Made by a program: the position numbers and the translations under genes
Source: Rhodospirillaceae bacterium
GTDB lineage: Bacteria; Pseudomonadota; Alphaproteobacteria; Rhodospirillales; JABHCV01
Length of the DNA stretch: 40,184 nucleotides
NCBI GenBank assembly: GCA_014382375.1
Contig: JACNJU010000059.1
Span: 1 to 40,184, forward strand
Direction: 5' to 3'
The notes under the pieces: generated by a model
Told to the model about the DNA's origin: nothing
Databases searched by the model: none
The model's input: only the letters and a program-made list of their open reading frames with translations
Shown here: piece by piece, positions 8,165 to 15,559 of the stretch
Numbering within the stretch: the stretch's first letter is position 1
How the letters are laid out: each line of letters starts with the position of its first letter

Positions 8165-8584
8165 TCAAGTTCCCATCAGTTGTAAAATCACCGTGCGATT
8201 GTGAGGGCGAGTCCGGTGTTCAAATAGATAAATCCCCTGCCAGGTGCCCAGTGTCGGACGGCCCTCCTGAACGGGGATCGATAAAGACACATCACTGAGG
8301 GCGCTCTTGATGTGGGCCGGCATGTCGTCGGGCCCTTCCATTGTATGGCGATAAAGTGCTGAATCTTCGGGTGCCAGATTGGCAAAAAAGGTCAGCAGGT
8401 CGCGCTGCACGTCGCTGTCGGCATTTTCCTGGATCGTCAGACTGGCCGAAGTATGGCTGCAAAAAACCGTTAACAGCCCGGCCGCAATCCCCTGCCCCGA
8501 TACCCAGTTAACCACCTGATCGGTAAATTCGTAAAGCCCCTGACCTTTCGTCGTTATGGCAAGCGTATGTTGAGCCTGTTTCAT
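8165..8584 (-). CDS. YjbQ family protein (UPF0047)
   Basis: This 139-residue protein matches the YjbQ/UPF0047 family, annotated in some genomes as a secondary thiamine-phosphate synthase from weak complementing activity. Family hallmarks visible here are FCSHTSASLTIQENAD in the middle, DMPAHIKSAL, and the C-terminal GTWQGIYLFEHR. The conserved histidines of these motifs form a metal-like site in the trimeric fold. The frame reaches a GTG at 8587, but the ATG at 8584 is the more natural start. The upstream protease gene stops at 8588 and the downstream HAD gene begins within a few bases, so all three are probably translated from one message. The physiological reaction is unclear. Confidence 0.88.
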   Translation of the reverse strand: MKQAQHTLAITTKGQGLYEFTDQVVNWVSGQGIAAGLLTVFCSHTSASLTIQENADSDVQRDLLTFFANLAPEDSALYRHTMEGPDDMPAHIKSALSDVSLSIPVQEGRPTLGTWQGIYLFEHRTRPHNRTVILQLMGT

Positions 8585-8587
8585 CAC

Positions 8588-9286
8588 TTATCCAATCCGG
8601 TGCAGGGCGCTGCCGTTATCACTCAACCAGTCCCGTCCATGCCTGGCATCGGCGGTCAGTTTATCAACGGTTTGCCAGAACGCCGGGCTGTGGTTCATGT
8701 GTTCAAGATGGGCGACTTCATGGGCGACGACATAATCAAGAACCTCGTTCGGCGCCATCACCAGACGCCAACTAAACGACAACCCGCCTTTAGATGAACA
8801 CGACCCCCAACGGGTGCGGGTATCGCGGATGGTAATGCGCGACGGAGCGTGGCCGATGTTGGCCGCCTTGGCGTGAGCGAGTGGCGCAATTTCGGCGCGC
8901 GCCTGTTTCTTCATCCAGTCGCTCAAGCGCCGGGTCATGTGGCGGGCGTCGCCAGCAACATAGATTTCATCACCTTCGATCCAGACCGGGCCACGGGCAG
9001 CCGGATCATGGCGCAGGGTATAGTCCTGACCCTGGAAGGGAACCTGAACGCCATCGCGAAATTCTGTGCGCGCCCCCATGTCATCCAGGCGTTCGCCCAG
9101 CCACGTCGACTGGCGACGCGCCATCTCAAGACCGTCAGCCGGGTCCGCATGGGCAGGAATTGTCACCACCGCGCCTTCGCCTGCCGTATTGATACGCAGA
9201 ATGATCCGCCGGGCGCGTGGATGGCGGCGCACAATCAGGGGTATCTCACGACCATCGATATGGATGCTGTGATGGTCTTCGCGCAT
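8588..9286 (-). CDS. YgjP-like zinc metalloprotease (UPF0758-unrelated, DUF45/M48-like)
   Basis: The protein belongs to the YgjP/DUF45 family of predicted zinc metallopeptidases. It contains HEVAHLEHMNHSPAFW, in which two histidines and a later histidine six residues on would bind zinc and the glutamate acts as catalyst. It also has the family signature RDTRTRWGSCSS about 25 residues before. From the ATG at 9286 it has 232 residues, with HEVAH at about 189-193. The frame continues to a GTG at 9307, 4 bases after the DapA-like stop; neither start has a strong ribosome binding site, so the choice is uncertain. No signal peptide is visible, so it is probably cytoplasmic. It sits in the cobB-containing run but nothing ties it to cobalamin. 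Confidence 0.83.
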   Translation of the reverse strand: MREDHHSIHIDGREIPLIVRRHPRARRIILRINTAGEGAVVTIPAHADPADGLEMARRQSTWLGERLDDMGARTEFRDGVQVPFQGQDYTLRHDPAARGPVWIEGDEIYVAGDARHMTRRLSDWMKKQARAEIAPLAHAKAANIGHAPSRITIRDTRTRWGSCSSKGGLSFSWRLVMAPNEVLDYVVAHEVAHLEHMNHSPAFWQTVDKLTADARHGRDWLSDNGSALHRIG

Positions 9287-9310
9287 CTTTTTTCGGGCAG
9301 ACCTCACCGG

Positions 9311-10228
9311 TCAACCAACAGGCGGCGGGGTGTGCCCTGTCGCCGCAACAAGACCGACAAGGTCCGCAGCTTGCGTCTCATCCAGGGCGACAAGTGGCGG
9401 GCGAACCGTGACCCAACCCTGATCGCCACTGTAATGGGCGAGCAGGGATTTCAGACCCGCACTGTAGGGATAGCTCTGGGCCGCTTCCCTGACGGTGATT
9501 AACTTGTTTTGCAAATCTTCCGCCGCCGGATCATCATTTTGCCAGGCCTGGTAAAGCTCAGCCGACAGATTACAGGCAATATTGCAGACCGCCGTAATGC
9601 AACCGACACCGCCTTTTTTCAGAAGCGGCAACAGGAAATCATCGCCGCCACTAAAGACACCGAAGCCAGGAAACTTTTCAGCCGCACCAGCCATATTGTC
9701 AAACACGCCGGAACTGTCCTTCATACCGGCGATGGTGTCCGGATAACGTTTAAGTAACCGTTCAATCAAATCGTAGCTAAGGGGGACCGCCGACATCTGC
9801 GGGAAATGATACAGATAAACTTTAAGGCGGTCGTCGCCGACCCGCTCAATCACTTCGCTGTAGGCGGCGAACAGGCCCTCGTCGCTAACGTTCTTGTAAT
9901 AGAACGGCGGCAGCATCAGCACCCCGGCAGCCCCCAGCTCAACAGCCCGCCGGGTCATTTCGACAGTTTCGGGGATCGAACAGCTACCGGTGCCCGGCAT
10001 CAGAGCGGAGCCCGGAATTCCAGCATCGGACAGGGTTTCAAGAATGCCAATTCTCTCCGCCAGATTGAACGAGTTCGCCTCGCCAGTGGTGCCCAGCACA
10101 GCCAGCCCGTCACAACCATTTTCAAGCAACCAGCGGCAGTGGCTGACGAGCCTTTCATGATCGACACTCAAATCGCTGTTCAAGGGTGTCAGGGCGGCGG
10201 CGAAAATACCTTTAAGGGTGTCGTTCAT
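9311..10228 (-). CDS. DapA-superfamily aldolase/dehydratase, substrate unknown
   Basis: The 305-residue protein is a class I aldolase-type TIM barrel of the dihydrodipicolinate synthase/N-acetylneuraminate lyase family. It has the pyruvate-binding loop LGTTGEANS (46-54), the tyrosine Y140 in YLYHFPQ, and the Schiff-base lysine K170 in AGMKDSSG. The E. coli DapA segment that carries the substrate-binding arginine after the tyrosine motif reads PQMSAVPL here and lacks the arginine. It is therefore probably not the lysine-pathway enzyme but an aldolase for another 2-oxo acid. The start at 10228 is preferred over the 10282 extension: GAGAAAG lies 7 bases upstream and the family begins at this point. 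Its neighbours are in one tight minus-strand run. Confidence 0.85.
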   Translation of the reverse strand: MNDTLKGIFAAALTPLNSDLSVDHERLVSHCRWLLENGCDGLAVLGTTGEANSFNLAERIGILETLSDAGIPGSALMPGTGSCSIPETVEMTRRAVELGAAGVLMLPPFYYKNVSDEGLFAAYSEVIERVGDDRLKVYLYHFPQMSAVPLSYDLIERLLKRYPDTIAGMKDSSGVFDNMAGAAEKFPGFGVFSGGDDFLLPLLKKGGVGCITAVCNIACNLSAELYQAWQNDDPAAEDLQNKLITVREAAQSYPYSAGLKSLLAHYSGDQGWVTVRPPLVALDETQAADLVGLVAATGHTPPPVG

Positions 10229-10244
10229 CAAAAAATCTTTCTCA

Positions 10245-10706
10245 CTATTTTGGCCAGATAACAATATGGTCCTCAAAATCACCGGCGTCCTCTTGCGAGA
10301 CGGCGCGACCGCGGACGGATATTCCTGCCTTGTGAACCGAATCCGGGTCGCCCGTTACCAGTGGGTGCCAGTCGGGCAGGTCCTTTCCTTCGGACAGCAA
10401 CTTGTAGGCGCAGGTTGAGGGCATCCATTTCAGAAAGGCGATATTCCCCGGCGTTAATCGTTCACAATCCGGCATGAAACGCTTGCGTTCCGGGTAGTTG
10501 GTGCAGCGGCATGCCTGTACATCAAGCAAACCGCAACCGATGTTGGTATAGCTGACTTCGCCAGAATCAGAATCCTCCAGCTTTTCCAGACAGCAACGGG
10601 CGCATCCGTCGCACAGGGATTCCCATTCTTGCGGGTTCATCCTGGCCAATGTCTTTTGATGCCAGAACGGCGGCTCGTTTTGGCGGGCGGGCTTATGTGT
10701 CATCAT
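10245..10706 (-). CDS. UPF0260 (YcgN-type) cysteine-cluster protein
   Basis: This 153-residue protein matches UPF0260/YcgN, a member of the zinc- or iron-chelating CxxCxxCC family. The cluster is CDGCARCC at about 33-40, followed by GCGLLDVQACRCTNYPER and PDCERLTP, so eight or more cysteines are positioned for a metal centre. Motifs WMPSTCAY and LPDWHPL also fit the family. Its start (10706 or the adjacent ATG at 10703) lies inside the end of cobB, a 14-base overlap that suggests translational coupling. Function is unknown; the position after cobB may be chance. No signal peptide is seen. Confidence 0.88.
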   Translation of the reverse strand: MMTHKPARQNEPPFWHQKTLARMNPQEWESLCDGCARCCLEKLEDSDSGEVSYTNIGCGLLDVQACRCTNYPERKRFMPDCERLTPGNIAFLKWMPSTCAYKLLSEGKDLPDWHPLVTGDPDSVHKAGISVRGRAVSQEDAGDFEDHIVIWPK

Positions 10707-12060
10707 CAGCGACCCGGTCGATCAGGTGAATAAACGACCCCATGACCCGGCCATCGGCAAGACCGGCAAGCCCCAGATCGTCACCGGCAGCATTGGACGA
10801 TTTAAACAACGGTGCCCCCGGGCTCTCATTAATGACCGACGCATAATGAAATTCGTGACCGCGAAAACGCTGTCCTGGTGCCCCCAGCACACCGCCCGAA
10901 CCAAGGGACGCGCCAGCGTCCAGTTCAACCTGACGATAACCAAGATGAAGTTTTCTTCGCGCAAACGAGGTCTCAAGCGGCAACAAACCAGCCATCACAT
11001 GGCGCTCGCCATCGGCATCAATGAGTCCCTTTCCCAGAACCATATAGCCACCGCATTCACCAAAGATCACTGTCCCCTTGTCCGCTGCCTCTTTAAGGCC
11101 ATCCATGAAGACGTTGGCCGTGCCTAACCGATAACCGTGCAGTTCCGGATATCCGCCGGGCAGGTAGACGGCGTCAGCATCATGACCGGGGGCTTCGTCA
11201 TCAAGTGGCGAGAAAAACGAAAGCTCCGCCCCTGCTGCCCTCCAACCTTCCAAGATCAGCGGGTAGCGGAATGAAAAAGCTTCGTCATCGGCAATGGCGA
11301 TTCGTTGCCCCAGCGGTTTGATAAATTCAGGCTTATCACTGACAGATTGTTTCAGGGGTTGGGCCAGGGCCAACAATGCGTCGACATCAATATTTTTAGC
11401 AACAAGGTCTGCCGCTGTATCAAGAAAATCCTCCAGGTCATGATGCTCGCGTGCCTGCACCAACCCCAGGTGACGATCGGGCAATTGCAAGTCGACCTGA
11501 CGTGGCACAAAACCGAGTACTTTGATGTTGGGTGCTGCGGCCTCGGCTGCCTTGCTAAGGACATCGCGGTGACGCTCCCCGCCGACCCGGTTGAAGACCA
11601 CCGCCACCGGAGAAAAATGTGGGCGATGGGTGGCAAAACCGCGCAGCACGGCCCCGGCAGAAGCGCCCTGCGCCGCAGCATCGATAATCAAAATAACCGG
11701 CCAACCGGTAATTTCAGCTAAATCGGCGGTCGAGCCCTGTTCCATGATGGCACCGTCAAACAGCCCCATGACCCCTTCGCAAATAACCGTCGTCGCCCCC
11801 CCTGCCTTGGCCCCAAGGGCAGCGGTATGGTTTAAAAGCGCCGGTCGCATGGCCCACGGATCAAGGTTGTAACAAGGCTGGTCGGTCGCCGCCGTGTGAA
11901 AGGCAGGATCAATATAATCGGGCCCGGCCTTAAGCGAGGCCACCGGGGTGCCAATACGGGACAAGTGCCGCAACAACCCCAGGGTCAGCACGGTCTTGCC
12001 GCTTCCCGATGAAGGTGCGGCGATAATCAGCCCATTTGTGAGGCCTGGTGTTTTATTCAT
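10693..12060 (-). CDS. cobB: Cobyrinate (hydrogenobyrinate) a,c-diamide synthase
   Basis: CobB/CbiA amidates the a and c side chains of cobyrinic or hydrogenobyrinic acid with glutamine and ATP. The 455-residue protein shows the N-terminal P-loop APSSGSGKT (15-23), the Mg/ATP region with ICEGVMGLFDG (93-103), and a C-terminal class I glutamine amidotransferase domain with nucleophile C336 in FGECGGYMVLG and the later HEFHYA segment. Because the neighbouring set is of the cobalt-early type (CbiX, CbiD, CbiG), the natural substrate is probably cobyrinic acid, as for CbiA. The ATG overlaps the SCO1-like stop as TAATG, so it is likely co-translated with that gene; no independent Shine-Dalgarno is seen. 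Confidence 0.95.
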   Translation of the reverse strand: MNKTPGLTNGLIIAAPSSGSGKTVLTLGLLRHLSRIGTPVASLKAGPDYIDPAFHTAATDQPCYNLDPWAMRPALLNHTAALGAKAGGATTVICEGVMGLFDGAIMEQGSTADLAEITGWPVILIIDAAAQGASAGAVLRGFATHRPHFSPVAVVFNRVGGERHRDVLSKAAEAAAPNIKVLGFVPRQVDLQLPDRHLGLVQAREHHDLEDFLDTAADLVAKNIDVDALLALAQPLKQSVSDKPEFIKPLGQRIAIADDEAFSFRYPLILEGWRAAGAELSFFSPLDDEAPGHDADAVYLPGGYPELHGYRLGTANVFMDGLKEAADKGTVIFGECGGYMVLGKGLIDADGERHVMAGLLPLETSFARRKLHLGYRQVELDAGASLGSGGVLGAPGQRFRGHEFHYASVINESPGAPLFKSSNAAGDDLGLAGLADGRVMGSFIHLIDRVADDDT

Positions 12061-12791
12061 TAAAGGAGGTCCGATAGTTTCTCGGCCATTTGTTCGGCAT
12101 CAACCCCATGGCCAAAATGAGTGATAAATTCACCATCAGGGCCCATCAGGTAGGTGATTGAGGAATGATCCATTGTGTAATCATCATCGTTGTAACCATC
12201 ACCCGCTTTGGCGAAATAGGCCTTGTAAGCCTTGGCCGCAGCTTTGACTTGCTCGACGGTTCCCGTTAAGCCAACCAGCCGGGGGTGAAAATAGGCAACG
12301 TAGGTTTTCAGTGCATTCGCGTCATCACGTTCCGGATCTATGGTGATGAAGACCGGGGTAATTTTATCACCTTTCGGGCCAAGCATATCCAGTGCGTCGG
12401 CCATCTCAGACAGCGACGTCGGGCAGACATCCGGGCAATAGGTGTAGCCGAAATAGATCAGCATATATCGCCCCATGAAGTCGGCTTCGCTGACGCTTGC
12501 TCCGTCCTGATTGACAAGATTGAAAGGGCCGCCAATTTTCGGCGTTCCAACAGTTTGCACCTGGGCGCCGGCGGGGGCCTTGAATTCAGCAAAATAGGTG
12601 GGTTCGATATAGTGCCGCCAGACCAGAATAAAGGCACTGATAAGGACCATCAGGGCAATATAGGTCATGAGACGCGATGGCATTTTAGAATCCTTTTTGG
12701 GTTCTGCGGGTTTTTTGGGTTTCGCCGCCTTTTTGGATTCTTCACCCTTGAGCGTCTTTTGATCGGGTTTGCTTGGTTTATTGTCAGCCAT
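12060..12791 (-). CDS. SCO1/SenC-family copper chaperone or thioredoxin-like protein
   Basis: The 243-residue protein has a lysine- and proline-rich cytoplasmic N-terminus (1-36), one membrane anchor at about 41-58, and a periplasmic thioredoxin fold. The copper site of SCO proteins is intact: C119 and C123 in YTYCPDVCP and H209 in TMDHSSITYL. SCO proteins deliver copper to the CuA centre of cytochrome c oxidase. The long charged N-terminus before the anchor is an unusual addition. It is the first gene of the minus-strand run leading into cobB and is divergent from cbiD across 141 bases that must hold both promoters. No cytochrome oxidase genes are nearby. Confidence 0.92.
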   Translation of the reverse strand: MADNKPSKPDQKTLKGEESKKAAKPKKPAEPKKDSKMPSRLMTYIALMVLISAFILVWRHYIEPTYFAEFKAPAGAQVQTVGTPKIGGPFNLVNQDGASVSEADFMGRYMLIYFGYTYCPDVCPTSLSEMADALDMLGPKGDKITPVFITIDPERDDANALKTYVAYFHPRLVGLTGTVEQVKAAAKAYKAYFAKAGDGYNDDDYTMDHSSITYLMGPDGEFITHFGHGVDAEQMAEKLSDLL

Positions 12792-12932
12792 GGTCTCTCA
12801 AGTTTCAAATTTACTGTCCGCCACACATGATAGTCGCCCCGGCTCTGCCATCAAGCGCAAACCACACTTAATTTGATTTTCAGTTTAAAAAAATCATGAT
12901 CCGGATTCCGGGAAAGCTGTACTATATCACCC

Positions 12933-14039
12933 ATGAATGACGATCTGTTTAAACCCGCGGGGAAACTGCGCTATGGATGGACAACAGGGGCCTGTGCCAC
13001 TGCAGCCACCAAAGCAGCCCTTCTGGCCCTTCTGCAGGGCCATTTCGAAAATGATGTCACCATCAGCCTTCCCGGTGGCCAGGAACCAATTTTTATCCTC
13101 TCCCGGCATTCACTGGAAGCGGGTCAGGCCAGCGCCGGTATCATCAAGGATGCCGGTGACGACCCGGATGTCACCCACGGCGCTGAAATTATTGTCACCG
13201 TAAGGCAGGGGCACGTCGGCAGCGGGATCACCTTCGTGGCGGGTCCGGGCGTCGGCACCGTCACACTGCCCGGCCTGCCAGTACCCGTCGGTGAGCCCGC
13301 CATCAATCCTGCGCCGCGCAAAATGATGACCGAGGTTGCTAAGGCCGTCGCGGCCTCATTTGGCAAACCCCCGGACTTTGAGATTTCCATCGCCATCCCC
13401 GGCGGCGAAAAGCTGGCGGAAAAAACCATGAACGGTCGCCTTGGCATCATCGGCGGATTGTCGATCCTTGGCACCACCGGGATCGTCAGGCCTTATTCCT
13501 GTTCGGCGTGGATTCATTCGATACATAGCGGTATTGATGTGGCCCGGGCGACCGGCATCACCCACATTGCCGCAACCACCGGCAGCACCTCTGAGACCGC
13601 AATCAAGGCGCTTTATGGCCTTACCGGAAGCGCCCTGATCGACATGGGTGATTTCGCCGGTGGGCTTTTGAAGTACTTGCGTCATCACCGCGTCGAAAAA
13701 CTGACTCTGGCCGGTGGTTTTGGCAAATTGACCAAGCTGGCGCAGGGAAATATGGACCTGCATTCGGACCGCTCACAACTTGATTTTAACAAACTTGCCG
13801 CCTGCCTGAAAGACCTTGGGGGTGGCGAAAAATGCGTTGCCGATGCCAAAAAGGCGACGACGGCCATGGCGGTTCTCGACCTTGCGCGAACTCAAGGATT
13901 GCCCCTGGCCGACCTGATCGCCCGGCGCGCCCACGATGTGGCATTGTCGGCAGTTGATGGGGGCTTGTCTGTCGAGGTTTGTGTTTTCGACAGGGGTGGC
14001 CAACTCGTTGGTCGCGCAGAAGGAGATGCCGATGGCTAA
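12933..14039 (+). CDS. cbiD: Cobalt-precorrin-5B C1-methyltransferase
   Basis: CbiD adds the C1 methyl group in the cobalt-early (oxygen-independent) corrin pathway, replacing the aerobic CobF. The 368-residue length is normal. Family features include the opening LRYGWTTGACATAATKAAL, GPGVGTVT, the EPAINPAPRKMM stretch, and GTTGIVRPYS followed by ATTGSTSETA. The ATG at 12933 has no ribosome binding site. A weak -10-like TACTAT about 10 bases upstream hints at a very short leader, which I hold only lightly. The end overlaps cobK by 8 bases. Its presence argues that cobalt is inserted early here. Confidence 0.95.
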   Translation: MNDDLFKPAGKLRYGWTTGACATAATKAALLALLQGHFENDVTISLPGGQEPIFILSRHSLEAGQASAGIIKDAGDDPDVTHGAEIIVTVRQGHVGSGITFVAGPGVGTVTLPGLPVPVGEPAINPAPRKMMTEVAKAVAASFGKPPDFEISIAIPGGEKLAEKTMNGRLGIIGGLSILGTTGIVRPYSCSAWIHSIHSGIDVARATGITHIAATTGSTSETAIKALYGLTGSALIDMGDFAGGLLKYLRHHRVEKLTLAGGFGKLTKLAQGNMDLHSDRSQLDFNKLAACLKDLGGGEKCVADAKKATTAMAVLDLARTQGLPLADLIARRAHDVALSAVDGGLSVEVCVFDRGGQLVGRAEGDADG

Positions 14040-14787
14040 AATCAAACGCCTGTTAATTCTGGGCGGAACAGGCGAGGCTGCCAATCTGGCCGAACTGGCC
14101 GTCGACCAGTTTGCCGGTCGCCTTGATGTCATTTATTCACTGGCCGGGCGGGTCAAGCCGGTGCGCGATCTAAAAGCGTCCGTTCGCATCGGTGGTTTTG
14201 GCGGTGGCCCGGGGCTGGCCGACTTTATCAAAAACGAAGGCATCGATTTTTTGATCGACGCCACCCATCCTTTTGCCGCGATCATATCGGCAAACGCTTT
14301 TGACGCCTGCCAGGCAACGCAAACACCCCGCCTGACGCTGGCCAGGCCACCGTGGAATTTGCCGCCTGGAGCAAAATTGCTCGAGGCAGACGACATCGGC
14401 GAGGCCGTGCAGTTGTTATCAGGCTTTGCCAAACGAGTGCTGGTGACAACCGGTCAAAGCAGCCTCGATGTTTTGGCTGATTTCCCGGATATCCACTTTG
14501 TCGTCCGCGTTATTGAAGAACCCGCAGGACCGCTTGCAGGAGACAATATCACCCTGATCACCGGTCGCCCGCCCTACCGGCTTGATGATGAACTGGCGCT
14601 GATGGAAGAACACGATATCGACGCTCTGCTTGCCAAACAAAGCGGCGGCGAAGGAACGGTGGCAAAAATCACCGCCGCCATCCGCAATCGCATTGCCATC
14701 GTCCTGCTACGCCGTCCACTGCCTGAACCGGGAGAAGCCGTCGATACTGTAAGCGAAGCCCTGTTGTGGCTTGAAAGCCGGGTTTAG
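14032..14787 (+). CDS. cobK: Precorrin-6A (cobalt-precorrin-6A) reductase
   Basis: CobK/CbiJ reduces precorrin-6A or its cobalt form with NADPH. From the ATG at 14032 it has 251 residues. AAGGAG at 14020-14025 lies 6 bases before this ATG, so it is chosen over the ATG at 14026 and over the long upstream extension, which lies in cbiD. The N-terminus LLILGGTGEAANLAEL is the dinucleotide-binding motif; DATHPFAA and LVTTGQSSLDVL are family motifs, as is LLAKQSGGEGT near the end. It overlaps cbiD by 8 bases and is tail to tail with cobM, sharing 4 bases across their stops, so no terminator fits between. Confidence 0.93.
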   Translation: MAKIKRLLILGGTGEAANLAELAVDQFAGRLDVIYSLAGRVKPVRDLKASVRIGGFGGGPGLADFIKNEGIDFLIDATHPFAAIISANAFDACQATQTPRLTLARPPWNLPPGAKLLEADDIGEAVQLLSGFAKRVLVTTGQSSLDVLADFPDIHFVVRVIEEPAGPLAGDNITLITGRPPYRLDDELALMEEHDIDALLAKQSGGEGTVAKITAAIRNRIAIVLLRRPLPEPGEAVDTVSEALLWLESRV

Positions 14788-15545
14788 GGCCCTTTGGGCC
14801 TGAGCACATGGTGATGATCGGCGGCGTACAGTCTTGAATCATCAAACGCATTTTCACCCAGCACCCGCCCGACCATGATCAATGCGGTGCGGGTGATGCC
14901 TGCCGCCTTAACCTTGGCGCGAATGTCCTCCAGGGTGCCGCGAAGGATCATTTCATCTGGCCAACTGGCCCGGTAAACGACGGCGACAGGGCAATCTTCC
15001 CCGTAATGAGGAACAAGATCACGGACCACTTTGGCCATATTGTTGACCGACAGGTGAATGGCCAGGGTCGCGCCACTCTTGCCCAGTATCTGCAAATCTT
15101 CGCGGGTCGGCATATCCGAAGAGCGCACCGCCGTACGGGTCAGGATAATACTCTGGCTGACGCCTGGCAGTGTCAGTTCTGTTTTCATTGCCGCCGCAGC
15201 TGCGGCGTAAGCCGACACCCCGGGGGTTACGTCATAGTCGATGCCAAGTTCGTCAAGACGCCGCATCTGCTCGGCGACGGCCCCGTAAAGGGATGGATCA
15301 CCCGAATGAACCCGCGCCACATCCTGACCGTTCTCGTGGGCGGCCTTTATTTCATCGATAATTTCATCAAGGTGCAGGGGGGCGGTATCGACAACCCGGG
15401 CGCTTTCGGAGGCTTCGGCGACGATCGCCTCTGGCACAAGAGATCCTGCATAAAGGACAACCCCCGCAGCCTTGATCAGGTTGAGGCCGCGAACCGTAAT
15501 CAGGTCAGGTGCACCGGGTCCGGCGCCGATAAAATGGACGCTCAT
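14784..15545 (-). CDS. cobM: Precorrin-4 (cobalt-precorrin-4) C11-methyltransferase
   Basis: CobM/CbiF methylates C11 of the corrin precursor using S-adenosylmethionine. It has 253 residues from the ATG at 15545. The SAM-dependent tetrapyrrole methylase fold is shown by VHFIGAGPGAPDLITVRG at the start, the VLYAGSLVPE segment, VARVHSGDPSLYGA and DVTPGVSAYAAAAA. GAGGGAG ends 9 bases before 15545 and abuts the earlier ATG at 15554, so 15545 is preferred. The open frame runs back to 15602, but that stretch overlaps the cbiG/cobJ gene and is not family sequence. It is the last gene of the minus-strand ring block. Confidence 0.94.
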   Translation of the reverse strand: MSVHFIGAGPGAPDLITVRGLNLIKAAGVVLYAGSLVPEAIVAEASESARVVDTAPLHLDEIIDEIKAAHENGQDVARVHSGDPSLYGAVAEQMRRLDELGIDYDVTPGVSAYAAAAAAMKTELTLPGVSQSIILTRTAVRSSDMPTREDLQILGKSGATLAIHLSVNNMAKVVRDLVPHYGEDCPVAVVYRASWPDEMILRGTLEDIRAKVKAAGITRTALIMVGRVLGENAFDDSRLYAADHHHVLRPKGP

Positions 15546-15559
15546 GAAGCTCATCTCCC

